A stretch of 64,000 nucleotides of DNA. Source: Candidatus Thalassarchaeaceae archaeon. Lineage in GTDB: Archaea; Thermoplasmatota; Poseidoniia; Poseidoniales; Thalassarchaeaceae. The stretch spans positions 62,001 to 126,000 of the forward strand of contig JAQXEZ010000014.1 in NCBI GenBank assembly GCA_029250605.1. The letters are read 5' to 3'. The first letter of the stretch is position 1. Each line of letters starts with the position of its first letter. Shown here piece after piece: positions 48,266-59,400 of this stretch. A model generated the notes under the pieces. The model worked only from the letters and a program-made list of their open reading frames with translations. It ran no database searches and had not been told where the DNA came from. A program made the translations under genes and the position numbers.

Positions 48266-50302
48266 TCACCCGATTTTCTCGTCAATCCTTTCCCTTAGGA
48301 TCTTGCTCACGGCCTTCCCGTCGGCCGAGCCACCGAGCTTCTGCATCACCATCCCCATCAGAGGCCCTACAGCACCCATTCCTCGCTCTTCTATGAAGTC
48401 AGAACGCTCTCTGATGACTGCATCGACCGCTTCCTCTATTGACGAAGTGTCGGCGGGCAGGAAGCCCCTGGACTCTGATTCCGAAGACATCCACGACACC
48501 AACTCCTCGGCAGGTGCTTCCACCGATTCAGCAAGCAGCGTCTCGGCCCCTTCCCTGGTCAACAGGCCCCGTTCTCGGAGATGGACTGATGCGGCCAAGG
48601 CGTTCGGCTTGTCGGTGCCGCTTTCCAGCAGAGCGCTTGCCCATGCTTTCGGGGGGAGCTCTAGGGGGCCATTGATTCCATGGAAGAGGAGGTCGTCAAT
48701 CTCACCATTCAGTAGAGCCTCGACTTGATTTGAGGATAGTTCCAGGACGTTTAGCCGCTCCTTCCTCTCATTGACGGTCAATGGGAGGTTCTCACATATC
48801 GAACTCCACCGGTCAGGAGAGATCTCCAGGACCGGAATGTCTGTCTCCGGATACATTCTAGCCCCTCCCGGGAGGGGACGCAATGCCGTGGTGGTCCCAT
48901 CCTCTGGCTTTCCCTTACGGATGACCACGTTTCTGACCTCCTGCGGAATTCTGTGGAAAGCCATCCTAGCTCTGTAGACCACTGCCTCAAGTGCTAATTC
49001 GCCCTGCCACCTAGGAGCGACGCATAGGACGAAGGCATCTCCTTCTGAGAGCGCCATCTCGCTTCTCACGGCATCGACCTCTGCGGAGCCTATCCCATAG
49101 GAAGGGAGTTCGTCGGAGTGGAATATGCCTGGCACGCCAGCCAGTTTGGCGGCGCCTGCTAGTTCCCTGCCCAGCCTAGGCAGTTGGGAGCCATTTTCGA
49201 TAGGTGTCTTCTTTCCAAGGCGTCCTGAGAACCCCGGTAGGGCGATTCCGAGGACCGAGGAACCGGTCTCTATCGACGAAGAGACCATCTCCGATTCACA
49301 ATCAGAGAATAGCCCCGAGAGCTCGTGGATATCCAATGGGATTCGATTCGATGTAGCGAGTTTGACTCGATTCTCGACGGGTTTGGAATCCAGTCCCCTA
49401 TCTGGTGGGAGTAGTGGGAGTTCAGCTTCACTTCGGAGTTCGTTGGCGAGACGGTAGAAGTGCAGTTGGCGAGCCATCTCTAGACGAATTATCCGAGGGA
49501 TCCAATCCAGATCCTGACAGCCCTTGATCTCGACTCTGTCTCCACACGCGATGCTGACATTGAGGTCCTGTCTAATTGACCCGAGTCCCCTCCTTACCCT
49601 GCGCGTGTCACGAAGCAGCCTGCCAAGGGCCAATGCGGTTTCCTTAGCATGCTCTGGTGAACGGACATCGGGAGCCGTTGCTACCTCCACCAACGGTACT
49701 CCCAGCCTGTCCAGATTGTAGATGATCGTCTCACCCAAATCACTTTTCTTCGTGTCCAGCTTCCTCGCTGAATCCTCCTCTAGGGAGATGACGTCTATTC
49801 CCACTTGGGCTGAATTAGTCTCTATCTTTCCATCGGTTGCTACCATCGTCGTCCTCTGGAAGCCGCTGGTATTCGATCCGTCAACAACCGTCTTCCTCAT
49901 CGTCTGTAGGTTTGGAATGGGCTTTGCATCCATCAGCGCGGCCATTGTCAGAACCACGTCCACCGCTTCTGGCTCGTGGTTTCTGGGAGGGGATTCGTCC
50001 AACTCAATTAGGCCCGCGTTGGGGGGTTGGACATACTCGAACGTTCGATTCCTCCTCTGCTCGAACCTTGCTGCAACATCGGTCTCGCCGCCCTCCCCCC
50101 TTGATGCTCGAAGCCTCCTAGTCGATCTGGGCCATTCAGCTGGGATATCCTCAGACTTGTACTCATAGAGCTTGCTGGGCATTCTGGAATGGAGTTTTGC
50201 AGTGTCCAATTGCTGATGTATCTCGAGCCCACACATGAATCCCAAGGACACTGGGTCAAGCGCTTCTGGTTCTGTGATGTCTCCGATTGGCTCCATTTGC
50301 AT
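48266..50302 (-). CDS. gatE: Glutamyl-tRNA(Gln) amidotransferase subunit E
   Basis: FMCGLEIHQQLDTAKLHSRMPS; GSNTSGFQRTTMVATDGKI; LGSIRQDLNVSIACGDRVEIKGCQDLDWIP. Confidence 0.95.
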   Translation of the reverse strand: MQMEPIGDITEPEALDPVSLGFMCGLEIHQQLDTAKLHSRMPSKLYEYKSEDIPAEWPRSTRRLRASRGEGGETDVAARFEQRRNRTFEYVQPPNAGLIELDESPPRNHEPEAVDVVLTMAALMDAKPIPNLQTMRKTVVDGSNTSGFQRTTMVATDGKIETNSAQVGIDVISLEEDSARKLDTKKSDLGETIIYNLDRLGVPLVEVATAPDVRSPEHAKETALALGRLLRDTRRVRRGLGSIRQDLNVSIACGDRVEIKGCQDLDWIPRIIRLEMARQLHFYRLANELRSEAELPLLPPDRGLDSKPVENRVKLATSNRIPLDIHELSGLFSDCESEMVSSSIETGSSVLGIALPGFSGRLGKKTPIENGSQLPRLGRELAGAAKLAGVPGIFHSDELPSYGIGSAEVDAVRSEMALSEGDAFVLCVAPRWQGELALEAVVYRARMAFHRIPQEVRNVVIRKGKPEDGTTTALRPLPGGARMYPETDIPVLEISPDRWSSICENLPLTVNERKERLNVLELSSNQVEALLNGEIDDLLFHGINGPLELPPKAWASALLESGTDKPNALAASVHLRERGLLTREGAETLLAESVEAPAEELVSWMSSESESRGFLPADTSSIEEAVDAVIRERSDFIEERGMGAVGPLMGMVMQKLGGSADGKAVSKILRERIDEKIG

Positions 50303-50331
50303 TACCTAGGGAGGGGGTTGGACTCATAGGG

Positions 50332-52533
50332 TCAACGGGTGAAACGGTATTTATCGGTCGATGCTTCGTACAACTCCCCGGATTGGAGCATCTTGCTGAT
50401 GACTCGGTCTACCTCATTCTCGGAGATTTTCCTCGGAAGTGCGAGATTGTAGATTTCAGTCAGTTCCGCCTCTCCCTTTTCGGAGCAAATTTCCCTGACC
50501 ATGTTCATTATCGAAGAGTTGTTTGAACGGGCACTAACAGAAACTCCGGAGTGGAGCTCTGATTCGTCCTCTATCCCGGACTCTTCCCTCCAATGCCTGA
50601 ATACGGCTAGAGCAACCTTGGCGTTTTCCACAGTGGCTACTTCCTGGAGGTGCATCCTAGCATGGGCCTCTGTGAGACGAATCAGCGCCTCCAGCGCTCT
50701 GGCAGTGATTGGGATCACCGTGTCCTTGTCCCCATATTCGTTTTGGGAGGGGCTTTCATCCTCGCGACCGAAGGACTGCCTCTCTTCCGTGTAGTACTTG
50801 AGGATCGCATTCTTTGCTTCTTCGTTCAGCTGTGGGTGTATGTTTCGCTTTGCGAATGCGATGTACTTCCTGAGGAAATTCTGGGTGAGGTGCTCCTCCC
50901 CGTTGTCCGGGGTTACTAGGAAGGATGTCTCCTCGGGGTCCGAGGATCCCAAATCGATGGAGTTCTCCAACAGGGCCTCGCTCTTCCCAGCAGTCCGGTT
51001 ATCCAGTATGTGCCTGGCAATCCTCTCGTCATCATGAATGCGGACCTCGTCTCTGATCATCCAGATAATGTCGAACCTGGAAGCCAGTGGTGGAGGCAGG
51101 CCAGTCTCCTTGAACGACCTCATCACACTCGTGTTTTTTCCCCTCTTGCTGAATCTACCATCCTCTGGGTTCGCGGCCGCAAGTATCGCGCATCTGGAGT
51201 GAAGTGTTGCAGTTATCCCTCCCTTGGCGACGTGAACCTTCTGTTGCTCCATGGCAGGGTGCATCATCCTCCTGTCATCAGTGGATATCTTGTCGAACTC
51301 GTCGATTGCGGCGAGCCCCCGGTCGGAAAGGGGGAGCACACCTGCCTCGAGAGCGAACCTTCCATCTCCGAATGCATCCCTGACTGCTGCTGCAGTTAGC
51401 CCCGCACCTGTGGTCCCTCCACCCGTGGCGAACCTCCCCCTCGGGGAGAGGGCCGAGATGAATGTGAGCAGTTGTGACTTGGCGACACCCGGATCGCCCA
51501 TGAGCAGTATGTGGATGTCGCCTCTGGACCTGGTCTTGTCATTCAGCCTGCGTGACACCCCCCCGAATAGCTGTAGAGCGAGAGAGCGCTTCACATGACC
51601 TAGGATTCCCGTCGCAAAGATTGAGGGGGCTATGGAGCGTTGAATCAGGGACATCAGGTCCTCTCTCTTGGAGACCTCCAGGATTCTTGCACTATCTTCC
51701 TCGTCGATATCTATCTCAGTGAACGGTGTGCTCTCGTGCTCCGAGCTGATCAGGTGGTATATCACATCGAACATAGGGGTCTTCTTGCGGTTTCTCACCT
51801 CGCTTCGCACGACTGGGATTACGTTCGCAGTTATCCTCTCCCCGGGGAGGTGCTTGTTGACCTGATCGCCCTCTATCAGGACCATCCCCCTCGTTGGCTG
51901 TGCTCCGCTTGGAACGTACTCGGGCTGCTCTTGGATCTCGATCCACTGGTTGTTCACCATCCTGGAGCTGATGAGGATTAGATCGAACCTGGTTTGTGCC
52001 TTGGGAAGACCGCATCCATCGCCATCTGGGCATTTTAGGGGCTCCCTCAGCTCACGCTCGTTCTCCTGGTCTACCTCAATCTCCACGCCGCATGACTCGC
52101 ATCTGAAGACGGCCCTGTGAATTCTGGGCTTGATCGAGGAAATCTTGGTCACGATTACATCTACGCTGCGTAGTTTGTCTATGTCAGAGCTGCCTATATC
52201 CCTCAGAGGGACCCGGGTGTCGCCCGGTAGTTCGCCGACTCTGAGCAATGCGTCTATCTCTTCCCCCCTCTCCCTGCAAATCTCCATCAGGGTCTTGGAT
52301 CCGGCAGATAGGACCTGCTTGGGATACTGAAGCACGTCCTCAGCGAAGTCTGGGTCGAAGGTCTGGAGCTCGTGGAACGGGACCGAGAGGAAAGGAAAGT
52401 TGGACTGCCTTGAGAGCAGGGTCATTACCTCTGTCTCCTTTGCCTCCTCGAGGAATGTTCTCCATCTGGCGGAGGCGTCATGTGCTGCCATTGTCATCTG
52501 ATTTGCCACCGGGCTTTGCGAGTCGGAAGACAC
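50332..52533 (-). CDS. mcm: MCM replicative helicase
   Basis: ILLMGDPGVAKSQLL, AIDEFDKISTDDRRMMHPAMEQQKVHVAKGGI, PPPLASRFDIIW; no intein seen. Confidence 0.97.
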   Translation of the reverse strand: MSSDSQSPVANQMTMAAHDASARWRTFLEEAKETEVMTLLSRQSNFPFLSVPFHELQTFDPDFAEDVLQYPKQVLSAGSKTLMEICRERGEEIDALLRVGELPGDTRVPLRDIGSSDIDKLRSVDVIVTKISSIKPRIHRAVFRCESCGVEIEVDQENERELREPLKCPDGDGCGLPKAQTRFDLILISSRMVNNQWIEIQEQPEYVPSGAQPTRGMVLIEGDQVNKHLPGERITANVIPVVRSEVRNRKKTPMFDVIYHLISSEHESTPFTEIDIDEEDSARILEVSKREDLMSLIQRSIAPSIFATGILGHVKRSLALQLFGGVSRRLNDKTRSRGDIHILLMGDPGVAKSQLLTFISALSPRGRFATGGGTTGAGLTAAAVRDAFGDGRFALEAGVLPLSDRGLAAIDEFDKISTDDRRMMHPAMEQQKVHVAKGGITATLHSRCAILAAANPEDGRFSKRGKNTSVMRSFKETGLPPPLASRFDIIWMIRDEVRIHDDERIARHILDNRTAGKSEALLENSIDLGSSDPEETSFLVTPDNGEEHLTQNFLRKYIAFAKRNIHPQLNEEAKNAILKYYTEERQSFGREDESPSQNEYGDKDTVIPITARALEALIRLTEAHARMHLQEVATVENAKVALAVFRHWREESGIEDESELHSGVSVSARSNNSSIMNMVREICSEKGEAELTEIYNLALPRKISENEVDRVISKMLQSGELYEASTDKYRFTR

Positions 52534-52705
52534 GGCCTATGAACAGTATGGTTGGAAAATCGAACCCCTTTACTTCCAGTGGAGAAATGTTGTACCCTCA
52601 GGGCTCTTTTCTGGTTGTTTCCCACTTCTACTGGAGTTGGGATTGGGGGCCCTCCGAGTGAAGTGGTGATGGTGAATTTGAAGTCTTAGACCCGAATGGG
52701 CACGC

Positions 52706-53143
52706 ATGGAGTACCGACGGATTGGTCGAGACCTATTCATTCGGCTCGACAAGGGCGAGGAGTTGCATTCCTCGATAAGGAGTCTGAGCGAACACGGCAT
52801 TACGGCGGCTGCCATCACCAGCGGGATAGGGAGAGTCCGAAACACTTCGATAGGGTATCTCGACTCCGAAGGAGTCTACCAGAAGGTTGTGGTGGATGAG
52901 CCAATGGAGCTACTCTCGATGCAGGGAAACCTTGCTCCTGGACCAGATGGCCCCTTCTCGCACATCCACATTGTGGCCTCAGACGATGACCATGTGGTCA
53001 GAGGCGGACACCTCTTCGAAGCCACAGTGGAGGTAACTGCAGAGATTCATATGAGGGTTCTGGGAGATGATTCAACCCCGATGGAACGAGAAGCGACCGA
53101 AAGCGAATTCCTCAGGATCTCATTCTGTGAAATGGGGGGGTAG
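52706..53143 (+). CDS. PPC/DUF296 domain protein
   Basis: FIRLDKGEELHSSIRSLSEHGITAAAITSGIGRVRNTSIGYLD...SHIHIVASDDDHVVRGGHLFEA. Confidence 0.88.
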   Translation: MEYRRIGRDLFIRLDKGEELHSSIRSLSEHGITAAAITSGIGRVRNTSIGYLDSEGVYQKVVVDEPMELLSMQGNLAPGPDGPFSHIHIVASDDDHVVRGGHLFEATVEVTAEIHMRVLGDDSTPMEREATESEFLRISFCEMGG

Positions 53144-53145
53144 TC

Positions 53146-54891
53146 GTGAGAGTGCTGTTTGCACACGGTTTCGAAGGTAGTCCGTCGGGGTCAAAACCCA
53201 CGTACATGAAGGAAGCCCTTGGGTGGGACGTCACTGCACCAAAGATGTCAGAGTTAGGATGGAGCATTGCGAGTCAGACGGAGGTCCTCCTTCGTCTCCT
53301 GGATGAAGATGAGTTTGACCTAGTCGTGGGCTCCTCCATGGGGGGACTAGCCGTGGCAAATGCCTCCTCAATGAGACCCCAGATGGAAATCAAGCTGTTG
53401 CTGATTGCCCCTGCATTCGGTCTTGCGGAGAACTGGGAAGGAATGGGAGAAACTGGTAGGAGCGCATGGAAGACGACCGGGGAGAGGCGCTACACGGGCT
53501 TCGAGTTGGACATTGTCCTCCCATGGGAGTTCATGGAATCGGCAGAGGAGATGTCATGGCCCGTACCAGCCCACCCAACGGCAATAATGCACGGGAAATT
53601 CGACGAAGTGGTCCCAATCAGCTTTTCTCGCAAGGTGGCGGAAGATTGCGAGGACGTTAGGCTTCACGAGATCGATGACAGCCATCGAATGAAGAAGTCA
53701 ATGCGGTTCATTCCGGAAATCGCTTCGAATCTGATTGAAGGAACTGAGATTTCTTCGTTCGAGATGCTTGAAGACGATGATGGAGATGCCCCGGAGAGTG
53801 AGGAGAAACTTGAGGAACCCGAGGAGCCATCACCGGAAGTGAGCGAAAGCGAGGAGGCGAGTGGGGTTGAGGATCAACCCGACATCGAACGACTAGAGGC
53901 TGAGATGAAGGAACTCGAAGCAGAGCTTGAGAAGAAGAAGACCGCTCTAGAGGAATCGAAGGTTGAGGCCCTCCCAGAGCAAAGTGCTCTGGAAGAGGAT
54001 GGCCCCCAGGAGGAAAGGGAACGGGAGTCGATAGAGGCCAGCGATGCGATAATCAAGGCTGATGAGGCAGTGGAACTGGCTCGGAAAGAGGTCGAGGAGG
54101 CTACCCAGAGAGCAGAGGAAGAGGGGGATGAGGCCGAGGAGGCTCGGTTGATCGCGGAAATTGAGGAGGATGAGGCGAAGGAGGCTCAGGCCGATGCAGA
54201 TGCAGCCAAGAGGAGGCTCGATGAGGCCGTCAGGAAAGCCGAGTTAGCCGAAAAGAACGCGGAGCAGTTCACCGAGGAAATTGAGAAAGAGAAGAGAGAG
54301 GATTTGTTACTGGAGAGGATTGGCCAGAGGAGGGGTGACCTAGATTGGGCTACGATCGGAGCGAATTTCCAAGGCAAAAACCCCGATGACCTCACCATGA
54401 TAAACGGAATCGACGAATTCACAGCGAAGAAGTTGAATTCTCTGGGGATATTCACGTACGAGCAAATCTCCAGGTTTGATGAAGAGATTTCGGAGGCGGT
54501 CAATGATTACCTTGAGTTGCTGCCCGGGAAGGTCACAGAGTTTGCCTGGGCAAAACAGGCCATCACAATGCTTGGTCTACAGGGGGTCGACAAGTCTGCA
54601 AGAAGACAGGAAGATGATGATAGCGTGATTGCAAACCTCAGCGCAGGCCAAATCAAGTGGGCCCAGATAGGCAAGGCAGGAGACAGGAAGTCCGACGTCC
54701 TGACTATGATTAAGGGAGTTGATGCCGAGACGGAGAAGAAGTTGAAGGTCCTTGGAATAAGGACCTTCGAACAGATATCGAGAATGGATAATGAGACTGC
54801 CGAAGCGGTGAATGGCGCACTGGGTCTAGTGCCAGGAAGGGTGTCTAAGATGATGTGGGCGGAACAGGCCAAGGCCCTGAAGAAGGGTTAG
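53146..54891 (+). CDS. Alpha/beta hydrolase (YqiA/UPF0227-like) fused to coiled coil and two HhH-like modules
   Basis: FAHGFEGSPSGSKPTY, VVGSSMGGLAVA nucleophile elbow, HGKFDEVVP, DDSH; acidic coiled coil; two copies of WAxIG...LTMIxGxD...KKL..LGI.T.EQISR.D. Confidence 0.85.
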   Translation: MRVLFAHGFEGSPSGSKPTYMKEALGWDVTAPKMSELGWSIASQTEVLLRLLDEDEFDLVVGSSMGGLAVANASSMRPQMEIKLLLIAPAFGLAENWEGMGETGRSAWKTTGERRYTGFELDIVLPWEFMESAEEMSWPVPAHPTAIMHGKFDEVVPISFSRKVAEDCEDVRLHEIDDSHRMKKSMRFIPEIASNLIEGTEISSFEMLEDDDGDAPESEEKLEEPEEPSPEVSESEEASGVEDQPDIERLEAEMKELEAELEKKKTALEESKVEALPEQSALEEDGPQEERERESIEASDAIIKADEAVELARKEVEEATQRAEEEGDEAEEARLIAEIEEDEAKEAQADADAAKRRLDEAVRKAELAEKNAEQFTEEIEKEKREDLLLERIGQRRGDLDWATIGANFQGKNPDDLTMINGIDEFTAKKLNSLGIFTYEQISRFDEEISEAVNDYLELLPGKVTEFAWAKQAITMLGLQGVDKSARRQEDDDSVIANLSAGQIKWAQIGKAGDRKSDVLTMIKGVDAETEKKLKVLGIRTFEQISRMDNETAEAVNGALGLVPGRVSKMMWAEQAKALKKG

Positions 54892-54901
54892 TTGTTTTTT
54901 C

Positions 54902-55621
54902 TCATTTCCCGGTCGAGCCGAGGAAATACTCCCCTATCTCTGGATCAGTCAGGATGTGCTGAGCATCCCCCGAATGCACAATCATGCCATTTGAGATGAT
55001 GTAGCCCCGATCTGACCTAGCGAGGGAGAGTCTGGCGTTCTGCTCGACGATCAGGATTGTGATCCCCTCGTCACGAAGTGAGTCTATGCTCTGGATAATC
55101 TGCTGCTGGTAGAGTGGTGAGAGAGCCGCAGTAGGTTCGTCTAGCAGGAGGAACTTGGGGTCTGATATCAGAGCCCGGGAAATTGCTAGCATCTGCCTCT
55201 CACCACCAGAAAGGGATGCTGCGAGGTCGTATTCCCTGTTCCTCAGGTCCGGGAACATCTCCAATGACCGCTCGATCCTCTCGCTAAGGACTCCCTGCGA
55301 GAGGGAGTTCCCCCCCATCTGGAGGTTCTCAAGCACCGACAGGGACGGAAACACGTTGTCCACCTGTGGGACGTATGCGATGCCATGGTTGACTAGTTGG
55401 TCTGTCCTCCATCCGGAGACGTCCTGACCTCTGTACTGCACCCCTCCACGATAGTAGGTAGCGATTCCGAAGATCGTCTTGATGAGAGTGGATTTGCCAC
55501 AGCCGTTGGGGCCGATTATCGTTACGAACTCGCCCTCGTCGACGTGCATGTCGATCCCATACAGGATCTGAACCGAACCATAGCCGCCCTCTAGGTCAGA
55601 GACATCCAGGACCCTGGTCAT
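54902..55621 (-). CDS. livF: ABC transporter ATPase LivF-like
   Basis: IIGPNGCGKSTLIKTIFG, SLSGGERQMLAISRALISDPKFLLLDEPTAAL. Confidence 0.93.
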   Translation of the reverse strand: MTRVLDVSDLEGGYGSVQILYGIDMHVDEGEFVTIIGPNGCGKSTLIKTIFGIATYYRGGVQYRGQDVSGWRTDQLVNHGIAYVPQVDNVFPSLSVLENLQMGGNSLSQGVLSERIERSLEMFPDLRNREYDLAASLSGGERQMLAISRALISDPKFLLLDEPTAALSPLYQQQIIQSIDSLRDEGITILIVEQNARLSLARSDRGYIISNGMIVHSGDAQHILTDPEIGEYFLGSTGK

Positions 55622-56415
55622 TCCTCCTCCTCCCTTTCTTCTCCAGCGGCTCCGAGGTAGGCCTCGATGACTGCCCTGTTCCCCTTGACCTGGTCGGGAG
55701 TGCCCTGCATGAGGACCTCTCCCTCGTTCATCACTACGATTCTGTCCACGCCTTGTCGGAGGATGAAGTCCATATTGTGCTCGATGATCAAGACCGATAT
55801 CCCGGTCTCGTCCACCATCTTCCTGAGGTTGTTGAATATCTTCATCGCAAGAGGCCCCGCCACTCCTGCTACTGGCTCGTCCAAGAGGAGGAGTTTCGGC
55901 ACGCCCATCATCGATCTCCCGATGTCTACGAGTTTGCTCTGCCCGCCGGAAAGTTCGCTAGTCAGGTTGTGTGCCATGTGAGGGACCTCGAGTTGATCGA
56001 GGGTGGAGTATGCCCTCTCGAGCCGTTCCTCCTCGTTTGGGTTCCACCACGGCAGCAAGAGTGCCCTCATCCGATCAAGGAACGACTTGCCGAATTGGTT
56101 TCGCGGAGGCACGAGATCGTTCTCTATCACGGTCATCTCGCGCCACAGGCGGGTGTGCTGGAACGTCCGGGTCAGGCCGAATTTCTGAATCTGGTCTGGC
56201 CTCATGTCTGTGACGTCCTTGCCGAAGACCTCGACGGTCCCGGCCGTCTTCTCGAGGAGACCGCTGATGCAGTTGAACGTCGTTGACTTGCCACATCCAT
56301 TGGGGCCTATCAGGCCAACGAACTCTCCCTCTTGGACATCGAAGGATACGTCGTCCACTGCTACTAGCCCTCCGAACATCTTTCGCAGCCCCTTGACTCT
56401 CAGTGCGGGATTCAT
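55618..56415 (-). CDS. livG: ABC transporter ATPase LivG-like
   Basis: LIGPNGCGKSTTFNCISGLL, LSGGQSKLVDIGRSMMGVPKLLLLDEPVAGV; overlaps livF start. Confidence 0.93.
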   Translation of the reverse strand: MNPALRVKGLRKMFGGLVAVDDVSFDVQEGEFVGLIGPNGCGKSTTFNCISGLLEKTAGTVEVFGKDVTDMRPDQIQKFGLTRTFQHTRLWREMTVIENDLVPPRNQFGKSFLDRMRALLLPWWNPNEEERLERAYSTLDQLEVPHMAHNLTSELSGGQSKLVDIGRSMMGVPKLLLLDEPVAGVAGPLAMKIFNNLRKMVDETGISVLIIEHNMDFILRQGVDRIVVMNEGEVLMQGTPDQVKGNRAVIEAYLGAAGEEREEEE

Positions 56416-59400
56416 TCGAACTCACCCCCGGTTGGCCTCTCTGGCCTGCTAGGGACCTCTGGGAGCAACCCTCGTGGGTTGTACTTCAGCGAGAATAGCA
56501 TTAGTAGGCCGACCAGTAGCAACTTCACGTATGCCATTCCAGCACCCGCGATGGACACCTCGCCCGTGATGTCGGTGGCCTCTAGTATCGACCTCTCCCC
56601 CATCACCAGGGCGGTGAACGCGAAAAGTACCGTCCCGCAGACTCCAACCTCCAAGACTGCCCTCGATCTGATTGCGTATCCGATGACGAGTATCAGGAAG
56701 AATGCCCTCGTGACCTCCCACTGGTCAGTGATAACCCAAGCGAAGAGGCTGTCGATCCGGCCTGCTGTCGTGTAGAGAGGGAGGTCGGGAGTGCTCGCTG
56801 CGACTAGGACGTTGAAGACGAATTCCATCAGGACTATGATGAACGCGCCAATGACCATGCCCCTGTTGTTGGCAGTCCCGCCTATCACGAAGGCCGCCCA
56901 TACTAGGAAGGTTGACTTTGCCGGGTTCATGAAGGGAGCCTCTATCCCTGATAGTCTCCATATCCAGATCGCCCCTGCCAAGGCTGCGATTGCGGCCCCG
57001 AGGGCGAGGGCCGTTGCCTTGTGGGTGAGGACGTCGTGGCCGTGGTGCTGTGCGACCTCCTCGTCCTCTCTGATGGCCTTCAGAATCCTGCCCCATGGGG
57101 ATTCCATGAGAGTGTCCAGGAGGAACCAGACGACCATGACTGAGACGAGTCCGAATAATGCAAGGAAGGTGAAGTACGATGCCGGCTCTCCGAGATTCAG
57201 AAGGTCGCTAACGAACATTGACGGGGAGTCGGCCATTTCGCTCTTGCAGGAGTTGATCACTCCGGCCGCAGAGGTGAGCTCCTCTCCCGGACCGTACTTC
57301 GTGCTACCGCAGAACCACCACTCGTACAGCGGCTTCGGATAGCTGAAGATACCCTGTGCGGATACGATTATACCCGTCCGTAGCAGGGGCTCGGCTTGCA
57401 TCATATACTTGAGCATCTCACCCAGGGAAATGGTGACGATTGCGAAGTAATCCGTCCTTAGCCGTGCAGTGGGATATGCCAGCCCCCATCCAATCGCTGC
57501 TGCGACCGCCAGCGCTGCGATTACCGCAGGGACCATGCTCCAGCCATATCCGTGCATCTCCTTGGGCGCGGTTAGGATTCCGACCAAGATAGCACCAATC
57601 GCGACGAAGAATATGACTCCGAAGTTCACCATCCCGGTGTAACCGGTATGGAGGTTCAACGAGAAGCACATCAGGATGAATATGCATAGGGTAGAGATTA
57701 CGTTCGAAACCTGGAACAGTTTGTCCGCCCTCCATGTCTCGGACCCTGTGATGGGAAGCCACCAGAGGAATGCAAGGAGAATCAGCAGCAGGGCCAAGAA
57801 TGCTACGTTCGACCCGACTCTTCCCTTCCTTCCATAGGGATCTGGAGAGAATCCCATACCCAGCTTCGATGACGTTTCGGCAGTCTTCCCCTTCACCCAC
57901 GCAGTGGTAATCGTTGCCTGGTCCTTGATCCAAGTCCTAGCTACGAGGATAGCATCTGAGTGCCACTTGTCAACGGGCTTAATTCTGGAACTCGCACCTT
58001 CCCAGTAGGTCGGGAGTTTTGACAAGAGGGACGTGATAACCCCCAGCAATGCCTCGACAGCATCTTTGATTTTGCCTTCCCGTGGGACTACATAGCGCAC
58101 ATCATCTAGATCCACGACACCATCCCTGTTCGCGTCGAATAAATTTGGCTCATCTCCCCTTAGTATCCTGATTCCCTCGTATATCGCGAATGCCCAAAGA
58201 AGGAGGGGCACGAGTGGCCAAATCAGATCTCCAGCATCGGAGATCAGGTTCATCGTCTGGATCTCGGTCTGCATCAGATCGAGCCATGACTCGTCCAGAG
58301 CGGATGGTGATTCCGAGAAGTAGGGGGAGTCCTCGACGAGCAGGGTGCCATCGTCCCTGCCTGTGAGGACCTCTAGGTTAGTCACGGAGTAGTCCCCAAT
58401 TGAGGTGTCTAGCTCCTCGATGCGCGAGGCTTCCTCGGCGGATGGGTCGATGATTAGTCGCAGGTGTGCCAGTTCCGCCTTCATGTCATCCAGTGGTTGG
58501 GAGCAGGTCGCCCCGCAGCCGCCGTCGGCTAGAGACTCGCTGCTGATGAATGAGGAGAACCTGTGAAAGAAGTATGCTGCTATGGCAACGAGGGAGAACG
58601 TCTGGGCCTTGTCCGATCTCCCGCCTCTCCAGTGATGCAGCCCGAGCATTCCCGTAGGCAGGAAAGCCAGGGCCGCTCTCGTGTTCCTGGTTCCATCCAT
58701 GTCTGAGTCGGCCTTCTTCCTCATCCTCTCTATCTTCCACTCCTCCCATGCATGGCCTATCCCCTGAGGCATCACCAGGAGGATCGCGATCAGGAAGGCG
58801 TAGGGCATTATGTCCTGCAAGGAGGCATAATTCGACCTATCGAGGGGGAATCCAACCCCCTGGAGGACGGGGGTGGTCACCGCTCTGACCAATCCAACGA
58901 TGAGCGAAGCGAAGATCGCACCGGGGATCGAGCCGATAGTCCCGAGGACGATCACCGCGAATGCCGGCAGCAGCAGGTTGAATGCGGTTCCCGGATTGCC
59001 GAGGACGGTCATTGCGAACACCGCACCACCGGTCCCGGAGATGCCTGCTGAGAGGAATGCACTCGTCATCTGCACCCTCTCGACATTGATCCCACTGCTG
59101 GCTGCGAGGTCCGGGTTGTCGGCTACTGCCCTCATGCGCATACCCAAGCGAGTCTTGGTGAGCAACAGGTAGAGCATTATCGCCGATGCGAAGATCGTGG
59201 TTGCTACTGCACCCTTGAAGAATACGTAGTGATTTGTCGCTTCAATTACGCATGGCATGAGTTCGTTGGTGAGTGGGTCGCGTGCGAGGTTGTCGACATC
59301 GTAGAACTCTATGGCTGGCTTGGAACCACCTGAACCGGGGTTGTCGTAACTCCAGCCCTCTGTTACAATCCTCTCGAGGATGGGTTCCCCGGTAGCCTCG

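Noticed and set aside
50332-52533. Checked MCM for an intein, which is common in archaeal mcm genes
   Set aside because: Motifs are contiguous and the 733-aa length is that of an uninterrupted MCM.
52553-52568. Minus-strand GGGGTTCGATTTTCC resembles a tRNA T-arm in the mcm/PPC intergenic region
   Set aside because: Stem does not pair properly and no acceptor, D or anticodon arms are found around it.
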